62,149 nucleotides of DNA from an uncultured Acidimicrobiales bacterium. Lineage in GTDB: Bacteria; Actinomycetota; Acidimicrobiia; Acidimicrobiales; SZUA-35. The translations under genes and the position numbers were made by a program. Shown piece after piece: positions 25,029-33,829 of the stretch; within the stretch, counting starts at the first letter, position 1, and each line of letters starts with the position of its first letter. The stretch is from the NCBI GenBank assembly GCA_938021675.1, contig CALIFY010000061.1, forward strand, positions 1-62,149, read 5' to 3'. The notes below the pieces were generated by a model that saw nothing but the letters and a program-made list of their open reading frames with translations, did not search any database and was not told the origin of the DNA.

Positions 25029-26612
25029 ATGACCGACGCTCAGGCGGTGCCGCCACTGATATCAACGGTCGACGACGGAGTTGTCGTCGTCGAGCCGGAA
25101 GGGCCACCCTCCGAAAAACTCCCACCGAGCCAGTGGGCTCGTAAGAGGCTCTTTTCAACACCGCTCAACTCGCTTATCACCCTGGTGTTCGGCGGATTGG
25201 CACTCTTTCTTGGCTACCGGTTCTTTCGGTTCATTTTCCTAACCGGCCGGTGGGAACCGGTCGAGCAGAATCTGGAACTGTTCATGATCGGAACGTTCTC
25301 CCGTGATGAACGGTGGCGGGTCGTCGGCCAAGCACTGCTGATGGCCGCCGGGCTCGGCCTCTTTCTCGGCAACCTTGGCTCGGCCCGCCGAGACGCCGCA
25401 CAGCAAACCGGTGAACCGTTGGTCAAGGTTGGGTGGCGGACCTACGTCGGGTCGTACTGGTCGATTGCCTTGTTCGTTGCGGTGTTGCTCGGCGCGTTCT
25501 CCCGTACCCCTGGACCGTGGATGTTGGCCGGCGGCATGCTCGTTCTTGGAGTGGCGGGATGGTTGCTCACCAGCCGCTTTCCGGCCGCCGTTCGCTCCTT
25601 GGGGTGGACGTTCGCGGCGCTCTGTGTCGTCGCCAGCTTCCAATTGTTGTCCGGCACCTTCGGCTGGGCGTGGTTCTACACCACCTTGGCCTTCGTCCCG
25701 TTCGTTACCGACATGGTGGGGCGAATCGGCCCAGCTGTCGCCCGGTGGTTCTCGCCTTTGGTGATCGGCCTCGCCGGCTTGATTGCGGTCGGGACGCTCC
25801 TCACTCAGTCGACAACCATTGGCATCGCCGTTGTCCTGGTCGCCCTGTATGGTGCGATCCAGCTTCTTCAGGGTGACCGGCTCGACGCCGCCCGCACCGG
25901 AGCGGTGGTTGTGGTTGGCGCCATCGTCGTCGTAGCGTCTCGAGCGATTGGTCACGAGGGAACCGACTGGGGAAAGTGGAGCGGCTTTCACCTCAGTTTG
26001 GTCGTTGCCGCCTGTGCCATTCTTCTGGCCTTCCCGATCGGGGTCTTGCTGGCCCTCGGCCGCCGTTCCTCGTTGCCGGCGGTGCGGGTCATGTCGGTGA
26101 CCTACATCGAGTTTTTTCGGGGTGCACCACTCATCACCTTCCTTCTCGCCGGCCAGTTCTTTCTCGGGTTCTTCCTCAACACGGACTCTCCGCTGTCCAA
26201 CATCACACGAGCTATCGCCGCGATTACCTTATTTAGTGCGGCCTACGTAGCTGAGATCGTTCGTGGCGGTCTTCAAGCGGTACCGAAGGGCCAGGTGGAG
26301 GCCGGTCAGGCGTCCGGCCTGAGTGCAGCGAAGATCACCCGCCTGATCGTGATGCCCCAGGCGTTGCGGGCCGTAATCCCGGCCATGGTTGGTCAGTTCA
26401 TCTCGCTGTTTAAAGACACGTCGTTGCTGGGAATCATCGCCATATCGGAGTTTCTCGATGTGCGGGCGTTGGTTCACAGCCAGGAGTCGTTCCGCGGATT
26501 TGGTATCGCTGAGACGGCGACGTTTGTAGCCTTCGGCTATTGGGCATTCTCATTTGCCATGTCGAGAGAAAGTCAACGACTGGAGCGGCGACTTGCAGTC
26601 GGGCAGCGATAG
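25029..26612 (+). CDS. aapM: General amino-acid ABC transporter permease AapM/BztC type, enlarged
   Basis: 527 residues, longer than the roughly 380-430 usual for AapM. The start PPSQWARKRLFSTPLNSLITLVFGG and the core permease region (HLSLVVAACAILLAFPIGVLLALGRRS, then the EAA loop QVEAGQASGLSAAKITRLIVMPQALR) are canonical. Between about residues 120 and 310 there is an extra hydrophobic stretch with perhaps five or six additional helices. GAGGGAAGG precedes ATG 25029. The partner permease is aapQ. Confidence 0.92.
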   Translation: MTDAQAVPPLISTVDDGVVVVEPEGPPSEKLPPSQWARKRLFSTPLNSLITLVFGGLALFLGYRFFRFIFLTGRWEPVEQNLELFMIGTFSRDERWRVVGQALLMAAGLGLFLGNLGSARRDAAQQTGEPLVKVGWRTYVGSYWSIALFVAVLLGAFSRTPGPWMLAGGMLVLGVAGWLLTSRFPAAVRSLGWTFAALCVVASFQLLSGTFGWAWFYTTLAFVPFVTDMVGRIGPAVARWFSPLVIGLAGLIAVGTLLTQSTTIGIAVVLVALYGAIQLLQGDRLDAARTGAVVVVGAIVVVASRAIGHEGTDWGKWSGFHLSLVVAACAILLAFPIGVLLALGRRSSLPAVRVMSVTYIEFFRGAPLITFLLAGQFFLGFFLNTDSPLSNITRAIAAITLFSAAYVAEIVRGGLQAVPKGQVEAGQASGLSAAKITRLIVMPQALRAVIPAMVGQFISLFKDTSLLGIIAISEFLDVRALVHSQESFRGFGIAETATFVAFGYWAFSFAMSRESQRLERRLAVGQR

Positions 26613-26636
26613 TGCGTATCGAAAGGAGTCGAACCA

Positions 26637-27407
26637 GTGACGGTCGTCGATAGCGACGCAACAGACATCGGTGGCCGGGAGGTCATGATCGAGGTCGATG
26701 GGATCGACAAGTTCTTTGGTGATTTCCAGGCTCTACACAGCATCAACATGCTGGTAGGCCAACAGGAAGTGGTGGTGGTGATCGGGCCGTCCGGGTCCGG
26801 AAAGTCCACACTCATCCGCTGTATCAATCGGTTGGAGAAACACAATTCGGGCCGAATCGTCGTCGACGGGGTTGAACTGTCCGACGACATCCGGAACATC
26901 CAGGAGATACGCAGGGAGACCGGCATGGTCTTCCAGCAGTTCAACCTGTTCCCCCACTTGACGGTTATAGACAACATCACGTTGGCTCCTCGCCAGGTTC
27001 GTAAGGTGCCTAAAGCTGAGGCCGAGGCGACCGCAATGGAGCTGTTGGAGCGGGTCAAGATCCCGGATCAAGCCCGCAAGTTCCCGGGTCAACTGTCGGG
27101 GGGCCAGCAGCAGCGGGTGGCCATCGCTCGGTCACTGGCTATGAGCCCGAAGGTCATGCTGTTCGATGAGCCGACCTCGGCCCTCGACCCTGAGATGATC
27201 AAAGAGGTGCTCGACACGATGCAAGACCTCGCCCGTGAAGGCATGACAATGATCGTTGTCACTCACGAGATGGGTTTTGCCAGAGAGGTGGCCGATCGGG
27301 TGGTGTTTATGGCCGACGGTGAAATCGTCGAGGTCGGCACGCCGGAGCACTTCTTCACCAACCCCCAAGAAGATCGCACCAAGGAATTCCTCAGCCAAAT
27401 CTTGTAG
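26637..27407 (+). CDS. aapP: General amino-acid ABC transporter ATP-binding protein
   Basis: 256-residue ABC ATPase that drives the AapQM permeases. Walker [10 protein letters not shown] at 50-58, Q-loop [10 protein letters not shown], signature LSGGQQ at 153-158, Walker B and Glu in [11 protein letters not shown], and the switch His in VTHEMGFA. These polar amino-acid transporter hallmarks match GlnQ/AapP proteins. Starts at GTG with AAAGGAG upstream, 24 bases after aapM. Final residues are EFLSQIL. Last gene of the operon. Confidence 0.95.
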   Translation: MTVVDSDATDIGGREVMIEVDGIDKFFGDFQALHSINMLVGQQEVVVVIGPSGSGKSTLIRCINRLEKHNSGRIVVDGVELSDDIRNIQEIRRETGMVFQQFNLFPHLTVIDNITLAPRQVRKVPKAEAEATAMELLERVKIPDQARKFPGQLSGGQQQRVAIARSLAMSPKVMLFDEPTSALDPEMIKEVLDTMQDLAREGMTMIVVTHEMGFAREVADRVVFMADGEIVEVGTPEHFFTNPQEDRTKEFLSQIL

Positions 27408-27482
27408 GAGGATTCCTGCGAGTTTCGCTTCTGCGAAACTCGGGAGTGAGGGCGGAGCCCGAGCGGCGATTCCTCAGCCAAA
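27386..27482 (+). repeat. Direct-repeat-flanked palindromic segment after aapP
   Basis: The 14-base sequence ATTCCTCAGCCAAA occurs at 27386-27399 (inside the aapP end) and again at 27469-27482 (over the stop of the next minus-strand gene). Between them lies a perfect 10-bp stem CGAGTTTCGC / GCGAAACTCG (27419-27442, loop TTCT) and a short GGGC-GGA-GCCC dyad. The hairpin could act as a bidirectional terminator. The flanking copies look like a duplication created by an inserted palindromic element. Copies elsewhere in the genome cannot be checked. Confidence 0.6.
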
Positions 27483-27854
27483 CTCACCGACGATGGCTTC
27501 TTTCGCCACCATCTCCAGTGCGGAGTCGACCTTGGCCCCAGCCGCCCGCCGGCGCTCGAGCAGCGTTGGCGGCTCGGTTGAGGCATCGAATTCGGACTCG
27601 AGTTCGGCATCGTCGCAGATGTCGGCGGCCGAACGGTCCTCGCGAACGACCATGATGTCGTCTCCGAGGATTGCGTTCCCGCTGACCAATTCGCAGCCGG
27701 TCGTCGTGTCGTCGACCGACTCGATCGTGATCTCCGTCAGATACGGTTTCTCGCTCACGACTAGTTGGGCATAGTCGTCGTCGGTCGGTCCGCTGTCGGG
27801 CCCACACCAAGCGACGAGCAAACAACAGCCGATTGCTGTCGCCACGATCCGCAT
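27474..27854 (-). CDS. Putative small lipoprotein, function unknown
   Basis: 126 residues from ATG 27854 (frame open to 27878). The start MRIVATAIGCCLLVAWCGPDSG has a short basic and hydrophobic signal with Cys that could be lipidated, although Trp before the Cys is unusual for a lipobox. The mature part is acidic and has no recognised domain; strands ITIESVDDTTTGCELV and DIMVVREDR suggest a small beta fold. Its stop codon falls inside the second copy of the 14-base repeat. Convergent with aapP. Confidence 0.5.
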   Translation of the reverse strand: MRIVATAIGCCLLVAWCGPDSGPTDDDYAQLVVSEKPYLTEITIESVDDTTTGCELVSGNAILGDDIMVVREDRSAADICDDAELESEFDASTEPPTLLERRRAAGAKVDSALEMVAKEAIVGEFG

Positions 27855-27913
27855 CCCGGTGACGCTATTGCACGGCACACGTCGCCGCGATGGCCAACCG
27901 TACCTGGTACTGG

Positions 27914-28438
27914 CTAACCGAGAAGCGAAGAATAGACCTGATAGTTCTCATCGTCGTAGCAGACGAAGATGATCTCTTCGATGCTGTGGTCTTGCCGTGA
28001 CTCCAACCAATCGATGATGGCGTTGACCGCCACGCTCGCCGCCCGGACCTTGGGAAACTTGTAGATTCCGGTGCTGATATTGGGGAACGCTATTTCTCGG
28101 GCGTTGTGCTTTGCTGCTAGCTGCAACGAATTCTGGTAGCAGCGGGCGAGCGTTTCGTCGTGCTCGGCAGTCTCGGCGTCGTCCCAGATCGGTCCGACGG
28201 TGTGGATGATGATGGCGGCATCGAGTTCCCCAGCGCCGGTTGCCACCGCTTCCCCTGGGGCACACTCACCCTGGCGGGCCACGATCTCACGGCACTGTTC
28301 AAGAATTCTCGGTCCGCCTGCTTCGTGGATCGCGCCGTCGACTCCTCCTCCACCCAAGAGGGAGGGGTTCGCCGCGTTGACGATGGCTCCAACCGACAGC
28401 GCCGTTATGTCACTCTGTTGGGCAGAGAGAACTGTCAT
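27914..28438 (-). CDS. Macrodomain protein (O-acetyl-ADP-ribose deacetylase type)
   Basis: 174 residues, essentially a bare macrodomain. ADP-ribose-binding blocks are clear: [25 protein letters not shown] (with the NAAN and GGGVDGAIH loops) and the later [13 protein letters not shown]. Such proteins hydrolyse O-acetyl-ADP-ribose or mono-ADP-ribosyl groups, and the gene here has no toxin partner beside it. Starts at GTG 28438. No other obvious partner. Sequence similarity supports the YmdB-like class. Confidence 0.92.
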   Translation of the reverse strand: MTVLSAQQSDITALSVGAIVNAANPSLLGGGGVDGAIHEAGGPRILEQCREIVARQGECAPGEAVATGAGELDAAIIIHTVGPIWDDAETAEHDETLARCYQNSLQLAAKHNAREIAFPNISTGIYKFPKVRAASVAVNAIIDWLESRQDHSIEEIIFVCYDDENYQVYSSLLG

Positions 28439-28750
28439 CGAACCTCCATGCTACGGGCTGGAGGCGCTGCTGCGCTCGCGACCCCTCCGGTCGATTGCTG
28501 GCGTTGTGCCCGCCCGGCCGACTGTTGACACGTCGGTGTTTGTTGTCTTAGCTCTGAGCGTTCACCGATCATCTCGCCACGATGTGTGGTGGGTCCCATC
28601 GTGCGCCACCACTGTGCAACTCCACTGTGCAGCTCCACTGTGCAGCTCCGTATGGGCGGCGGACAGGCCGCTTCGTCAATCGCCGACTGTCACAGGCCGT
28701 CGCGATACTGGAGACAACGCCGCCGTCTACCGACCACTCAGGGGGTCTCG
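28439..28750. other. Intergenic region upstream of the 28751 gene
   Basis: About 310 bases without a convincing gene. Frames that remain open here have Cys- and His-rich translations unlike real proteins. The main structure is the three-copy 13-base repeat at 28609-28647. AGGGGGT at about 28739-28745 fits a ribosome binding site for the TTG start at 28751. Confidence 0.45.
28609..28647 (+). repeat. Three tandem 13-bp operator-like repeats
   Basis: Unit CCACTGTGCAGCT occurs at 28622-28634 and 28635-28647, with a one-base variant (CCACTGTGCAACT) at 28609-28621. Across unit junctions it creates the near-palindrome GTGCAGCTCCAC. Thirteen-base spacing is a little more than one helical turn. It lies about 100 bases before the start of the unknown gene, as expected for a regulator site, but no regulator is identified. 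Confidence 0.7.
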
Positions 28751-29458
28751 TTGCCCGTCGACCACTTGCCAACCGCCACCATCACCACCAGAAGCCTTCC
28801 AGCCGAATCGGACGTCAACGCTCTGCTTGCCGAACCGATATCGCTTACTCAGTTTTTTCCGTTCGTCCTGGCCGACTCGATAGGTAAACGGGCCGAGCTT
28901 CGAGCGATCAAGAGATCGATTGGGTCGTACTCCCCGGCAGTGGATTACTGGCGGCTGCTTCGGCTTCAGATCATGTCGTTCCATCAGTTCGAACAACCAG
29001 TAGATTCGGCCAAGTCGGATGCTCTCGATCATGCCATCGAGCTGGCGCATCCCGATCGTGTCGTTCACTATCGCACGGCCATCACCAACTACCGGCGGGT
29101 CTTCGGTCGTAAAAGGGTTGAATGGATCGGTCGACCGCGGCGGGGGATGTGGTTGGCCGATGGGTTGCAGGTCCGAGTGAATCCCGAGCTCCACCTCACG
29201 ATCGATGGTGAACCCCATGTGGTCAAGCTGTATCTCAAAGCGGATCGGCGATGGGCGCTTTCCCAACGCACGGCGAACCCGATGGCCTACCTGTTGCACG
29301 CCTGCCACGGGCATCTCGGCACGCCGCTTGTCGTCGATCTGATGCGGGGTCGAGCCTTCCGGCTGACTCGCCACGGAGTTGACTACGAGTCTTTGCTCCG
29401 GGCACAGGCCGCTGCCTTCCGTTCACTCTGGGAAAGTGAGGAGGAACTGGCCGCATGA
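28751..29458 (+). CDS. Hypothetical protein upstream of CFA-like methyltransferase
   Basis: 235 residues from TTG 28751, chosen for the AGGGGG ribosome binding site about six bases upstream; the frame is open from 28586. No family recognised. The N-terminal half is helical with several Arg/His/Leu stretches (AELRAIKRSIGSYSPAVDYW). The C-terminal half has strands around GMWLADGLQVRVNPELHLTI and EPHVVKLYLKADRRW, followed by helices. No membrane segments, so cytoplasmic. The gene stops 34 bases before the CFA-like methyltransferase and may be cotranscribed with it. Confidence 0.65.
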   Translation: MPVDHLPTATITTRSLPAESDVNALLAEPISLTQFFPFVLADSIGKRAELRAIKRSIGSYSPAVDYWRLLRLQIMSFHQFEQPVDSAKSDALDHAIELAHPDRVVHYRTAITNYRRVFGRKRVEWIGRPRRGMWLADGLQVRVNPELHLTIDGEPHVVKLYLKADRRWALSQRTANPMAYLLHACHGHLGTPLVVDLMRGRAFRLTRHGVDYESLLRAQAAAFRSLWESEEELAA

Positions 29459-29492
29459 CCCGACGTCCCTCGGTTCGTCAGGCCATGATGCG

Positions 29493-30566
29493 ATGGTGGA
29501 TAGCATTTGGGCGATCGCCTCCCGACGAGCCGTGGGCTACCTGGTCGACCGAGCTGAGCTCGGCCAGTTGCCCGATCCAATCGTCCGGGCAGGAGTTAAC
29601 TTACGCATGCGAGCCAAGGTTCGCCACGAAGGCCGCGGTGGCCCGGTCAGCGTCTCGGAACGAAAGCAGCAGCTTCTCGCCGCCCGATCCGCCGGGCCGG
29701 TTACCACCAACACCGCCGACGCCAATCGTCAACACTACGAAGTGCCGTCGGCGTTTTTCGAGCTGATGCTCGGTCCTCAGCTTCGGTACTCCTGTTGTTA
29801 TTGGCCATCGCAAGTGACCGACCTCGTAGACGCCGAGCAGTGTGCGATTTCGCAAACAATCGAGCGGGCGCGAGTGACGGACGGCGACCGCATCCTCGAA
29901 TTGGGTGCCGGCTGGGGGTCGCTGTCGCTCGCGATGGCGGAGCGGTTCCCGGCAAGCGAGATCGTCACGGTCTCCAATTCGAGGACGCAGAAAGAGTTCA
30001 TCGACGGCCAGGCCTCGGCTCGGGGGATAACCAACGTGGCGGTTCACACCGCAGACATTGCTACGTTCGTACCTGAAGGTCGGTTTGATCGGGTGGTGTC
30101 CGTTGAGATGTTCGAGCATGTGCGGAACCACCGCGAGCTCTTGAAGCGGATCCGCACCTGGCTCCAGCCCGGAGGCACATGTTTCGTCCATGTGTTCAGC
30201 CACCGATCCCTTGCGTGGCACTTTGATGTCGACGCCGAGTCCGACTGGCTCGCCCGACATTTCTTTGCCGGTGGAACCATGCCGTCCGATGATCTGCTGC
30301 TCCACGAGCAACGTGATTTGGCGGTGGTCGATCACCACTGGCTCGATGGCACCCACTACGCGAAGACTCTGCAAGCTTGGCTTGATCGGATCGACGCCGA
30401 CCCGGAGATGGCACTAGCGGCGTTGGCGACAGGCGACGATCCGACGCCGCTCGACCGACAGCTTGGCCGGTGGCGGTTGTTCCTACTGGCCAGCATCGGA
30501 ACCTGGGGTTTCGACCGCGGACGACAGTTTGGAGTGTCGCACTACCTCTTTCGCAACCCGTCCTGA
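29493..30566 (+). CDS. CFA-synthase-like SAM methyltransferase
   Basis: 357-residue class I methyltransferase of the cyclopropane-fatty-acid synthase family. After an N-terminal helical part come QHYEVPSAFFELMLGP (family-typical HYDxxxxFF region), ILELGAGWGSLSLAMAERFP (SAM-binding motif I), a VSVEMFEHV motif and the C-terminal GTHYAKTLQAWLDRID and SHYLFRN. It resembles the coclaurine N-methyltransferase / CFA group, so the acceptor might be an unsaturated lipid or an amine; this cannot be decided here. ATG 29493 is preferred. Confidence 0.85.
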   Translation: MVDSIWAIASRRAVGYLVDRAELGQLPDPIVRAGVNLRMRAKVRHEGRGGPVSVSERKQQLLAARSAGPVTTNTADANRQHYEVPSAFFELMLGPQLRYSCCYWPSQVTDLVDAEQCAISQTIERARVTDGDRILELGAGWGSLSLAMAERFPASEIVTVSNSRTQKEFIDGQASARGITNVAVHTADIATFVPEGRFDRVVSVEMFEHVRNHRELLKRIRTWLQPGGTCFVHVFSHRSLAWHFDVDAESDWLARHFFAGGTMPSDDLLLHEQRDLAVVDHHWLDGTHYAKTLQAWLDRIDADPEMALAALATGDDPTPLDRQLGRWRLFLLASIGTWGFDRGRQFGVSHYLFRNPS

Positions 30567-30637
30567 AGACCCGATCGTTCGTGAACCCAACTCGCTCCGG
30601 ACTGGTCCGCTAACCGGGGGCCTGTCACCATTTCCCC

Positions 30638-32044
30638 ATGGACTTCCTCTCCGATTCCGTCGCCGCTATCGCCGCCCGAGTACAAGCGGGTGACCAGTCG
30701 GCTCGTGAAGTGACCACTCACGCCATCGAACGGATCGAACGGTACAACCCGACGCTCAACGCCTTCGTCGCCTGGGACGGTGAGGCGGCGATGGCACAGG
30801 CCGCCGTCCTCGACGACCGGGTGGCCGCCGGCCTACCCGTCGGACCGCTGGCCGGAGTACCAGTTGGGGTAAAGGACCTTGAGGCAGTCGCCGGTTTCAC
30901 CACATCGTTCGGGTCAGCGCTCCACGCCGGCGACGCCCCCGCGGTCATGGATTCTGTCCACGTCGCCCGGCTACGAACGGCTGGTGCGGTCGTCGTCGGA
31001 AAGACGAACACACCGGAACACGGGCACAAGGGGGCAACCGACAATCTTCCGTACGGTCAAACCATCAACCCGTGGTCTTCAGATCATTCACCTGGAGGTT
31101 CGTCTGGAGGCACTGCTGCGGCCATAGCGGCCGGGCTCGTGCCGCTAGGAACCGGCTCAGACGGCGGTGGTTCGATCCGAATTCCCGCCTCAGCATGCGG
31201 ATTGTCCGCACTCAAACCCGAGACTGCTCGCGTGCCGATCGCCGGCCGGGCCATGCCAGGAAGCGGACTGCTGTCGACCAACGGGCCAATGGGACGAACC
31301 GCGATGGACACAGCGGTCGCCTTGGACGCCGTTATTGGGCCCGACGGTAGAGACCCGATGTCATTGCCTCACCCGGGCCAATCATGGGCCAAGAGGGTTG
31401 CCGAAGCTGAACTGCCGCCGCGGGTCGTGTGGTCGCCGACGATGGGGTTTGCCAACGTCGACAACGAAGTGCTGGCCGGTTGCCGGACGGTTGTCGAGGC
31501 GCTTGCGGCGGAAGGGACCGAGGTAGTGGAAGTTGATGAGATATTCCCCGATGACCCAGCCGCCGACTGGTACACGTTGTGGAGCGTCGCCAGATACAAG
31601 ACACAAGGCCACCTCATCGGTACTACCGATTGGGATCGGCTAAGCGCCACCATCAAACCGCAGATCGAATATGGAGCGACAGTCTCTGGTGTGGACCATG
31701 CGCGGGCCCAGGATGCCTGTTTCGAACTTAACTGGCGCTTGGAGGAAGTCTTTGCCGGAGAGCAGGCGCCGCTCATTCTTACCCCGACGACCGCAGGTCA
31801 GGCGCCCAGAATCGACACCGACGGGTTGTTGGTTGGTGAGGCGGAACTGGATTGGGTGCGTTTCACCTACGGGATCAACATGTCTCGAAACCCGGCGGGA
31901 ACCGTCTGCGCCGGGTTGACGTCGGCGGGTACCCCCATAGGGATGCAGATCATCGGCCGGCATTTTGCCGAAGGGGACGTGCTGGCAGCCATGGCCGTGT
32001 TGGAGCAGGTGGTGGGATTCGACGAGCGACCGCCCCTTGCCTAG
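30638..32044 (+). CDS. Amidase (amidase-signature family)
   Basis: 468 residues. The Ser-cisSer-Lys triad is visible: Lys79 in GVPVGVKD, Ser155 in SPGGSSGGT and Ser179 in GTGSDGGGSIRIPA. The closing part NMSRNPAGTVCAGLTSAGTPIGMQIIG is also typical. It hydrolyses a carboxamide to acid and ammonia. It is not the GatA subunit, as no gatB/gatC genes are adjacent. No signal peptide, so cytoplasmic. Substrate unknown. It starts 71 bases after the CFA-like gene. Confidence 0.93.
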   Translation: MDFLSDSVAAIAARVQAGDQSAREVTTHAIERIERYNPTLNAFVAWDGEAAMAQAAVLDDRVAAGLPVGPLAGVPVGVKDLEAVAGFTTSFGSALHAGDAPAVMDSVHVARLRTAGAVVVGKTNTPEHGHKGATDNLPYGQTINPWSSDHSPGGSSGGTAAAIAAGLVPLGTGSDGGGSIRIPASACGLSALKPETARVPIAGRAMPGSGLLSTNGPMGRTAMDTAVALDAVIGPDGRDPMSLPHPGQSWAKRVAEAELPPRVVWSPTMGFANVDNEVLAGCRTVVEALAAEGTEVVEVDEIFPDDPAADWYTLWSVARYKTQGHLIGTTDWDRLSATIKPQIEYGATVSGVDHARAQDACFELNWRLEEVFAGEQAPLILTPTTAGQAPRIDTDGLLVGEAELDWVRFTYGINMSRNPAGTVCAGLTSAGTPIGMQIIGRHFAEGDVLAAMAVLEQVVGFDERPPLA

Positions 32045-32064
32045 TGACCACCGCCACGGTGCAA

Positions 32065-32758
32065 TCAGTTCGGCTTTCTGGCGACTATCACGCCCCAACT
32101 GGGTCGCTCGCTGGTCAGTTCCGTCGGGGCATTCGTGCCCCGCCGCGGTTCCAATCGACCGACGGGTACTGGTAGCTGACCTCGTCGAGGCTGAGAGGCG
32201 CATCGACGTGAAGGTAGCCGCCCGGTCGTACCCGGTGATCCTTCTTCCAGGTAGCGACATACCCCAGACCGTGTCGCGACCTGACCCCCGCCGGTCCACG
32301 TCGATGCGTAGACAACAGAATTGCCACGGCACATCACGTAGTCATATTGGGCGTCGATCTGATCGAGGTTTCGCCAGTCGAGAACAAACGGGTTTGACTT
32401 TGATCCGGCGCTGCCGTGACTGCGGGGCGCGCTGAGTTCGATGAGGCGCCGGTCAGTTGTCGGCCCAAACAGCTCACGGGGCCCGAAGCACCAATTGTTG
32501 GATCATGTGCGGGTCGGCATAGGCGCAGTGAATTTCGAACCCGTCTACCGGCGGGTCGGCTTTGAGGTCGACCGCTGGGAATCCGGTGCCGGCGGCGCCG
32601 TCGAGGACCGAGGACGCGCCAACCGACCTGATGCGGTGGCGGATGGCTTCGGCTAGAGCCACTCGCCCGGTCGGGTACACAGCGTTGACGTATAGCTGGT
32701 CGAAGAACGAAGCCAACTGGTGGGGTGACGCGTCCTGTCGCCACTCCTCCAACACGGC
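32065..32758 (-). pseudogene. Decayed SAM-dependent methyltransferase
   Basis: On the minus strand from GTG 32758 (AAGGGG upstream) the frame begins VLEEWRQDASPHQLASFFDQLY and reaches SSVLDGAAGTGFPAVDL, a SAM-binding motif I, before a stop near 32473. A one-base shift there restores a frame encoding FVLDWRNLDQ and YDYVMCRGNSVVY. A further shift gives RPGGYLHVDAPLSLDEV, and a third gives a closing ERPSWGVIVARKPN. These blocks are in the right order for a glycine N-methyltransferase-like protein of about 230 residues. At least three frameshifts therefore break one ancestral gene. It is unlikely to make active enzyme, unless the assembly has indel errors at this spot. Confidence 0.7.
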
Positions 32759-32842
32759 CCCTTATGTCAAGACTCCGATTATCGGGTCGGTTAGCTCGGT
32801 GCCACCGGGTGTGGCTCGGGCAGGATAGTTGGCCGGATGTGC

Positions 32843-33829
32843 TCAACCAACGCGTCGTTCCGTCCATGAGAGCACGACTCCGTCACCCTCGCCGAGGACA
32901 ACTCCGGGTCGGCCGGCGTACATCACAAGTTCGTCGTCTCGGAGAGCTTCTATGGCCCACGCTCGTCGCTCCCCGGCCGGAAGAAACGCGATTCCTCTTG
33001 GCTCGGTGATCGACGGCGTTCGTATTTCGAGACTGAATTCGGCCAGACCCTCGATTTGGTAGCCATCGAACAGGATCGGGTAGAGCTGCCCGCCGCGAGG
33101 AAACGGGTAGCTCACGCTTATCCGAACCTGGGCGTGATCGACCTCGGGGTTTTCGAATCGGAATAGGCCTTTCCCGGCGTAGTCGCCGACGCAGCGCCGC
33201 ATCGCTTGGTGGGTCCCGCTTAGTGGCGTGTAGGCCATAATTTGGGCGCCACCGCTTTCCAGTAGGTGGTCGAGTTGATCTGATTCGAGGTCGATGAACT
33301 CGCGAAACACGCATTCCGGCTTGTCGAAGGCATCGCCAAGTTCGGAATATTCGGTGCCGAAGACCATGGTTGCGTTTTCTGGAATTCGACCTTCCCAGTT
33401 GAGGCTGGCCCTCATCCGGAGCAAGTTGGTGTCTGTGCGGTCCTCGTCGAGGGTGATGCGCATCGAGAATCTGGAACGCACCTGACGCGAGTTGGTTATG
33501 TACGCTCGCCGGATCTGCTGGAATGCAAGGTCTCGTTCGTCGTCCACGAGCTGATCGAACGTTCTGACCACGGCTTGGTAGTCGCTTGTGCGGGGCTTGC
33601 TTCGGACCTGTTCCCAACAGACGTAGATGTTCGGGTCGTCGAGCCGTTCGCTGAGTCGGCGGATAAACGCCGCCCGGGTCGGCACCGAGCCCTCGAGCCA
33701 CCGCTGGAGTGTCGTGCGGTGAAATCGGGCCAGATCGGTTTCATCGTTGCATGCGTCGAACGCCCGGCGGAGCTCCCCTGGGTTGTGCGCAGCGAGCGCG
33801 GCGGCGAATGCGTTGCGTGTTTGCTCCAT
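32843..33829 (-). CDS. Helix-turn-helix-like protein of unknown function
   Basis: 328 residues from ATG 33829. Residues about 30-70 (DETDLARFHRTTLQRWLEGSVPTRAAFIRRLSERL) look like a helix-turn-helix resembling Cro/XRE proteins, with TLQRWLEG in the recognition position. The rest forms several strand-rich blocks (QVRSRFSMRITLDEDR, GLFRFENPEVDHAQVRISVSYPF) like a ligand-binding beta domain. No family recognised. It is divergent from a small membrane protein with repeat-rich DNA between. It may regulate neighbouring genes, but nothing here shows a ligand. Confidence 0.65.
   Translation of the reverse strand: MEQTRNAFAAALAAHNPGELRRAFDACNDETDLARFHRTTLQRWLEGSVPTRAAFIRRLSERLDDPNIYVCWEQVRSKPRTSDYQAVVRTFDQLVDDERDLAFQQIRRAYITNSRQVRSRFSMRITLDEDRTDTNLLRMRASLNWEGRIPENATMVFGTEYSELGDAFDKPECVFREFIDLESDQLDHLLESGGAQIMAYTPLSGTHQAMRRCVGDYAGKGLFRFENPEVDHAQVRISVSYPFPRGGQLYPILFDGYQIEGLAEFSLEIRTPSITEPRGIAFLPAGERRAWAIEALRDDELVMYAGRPGVVLGEGDGVVLSWTERRVG

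Noticed and set aside
32334-32867. 177-residue minus-strand frame
   Set aside because: Arg/Pro-rich translation with no domain; it is the out-of-frame shadow of the methyltransferase pseudogene.
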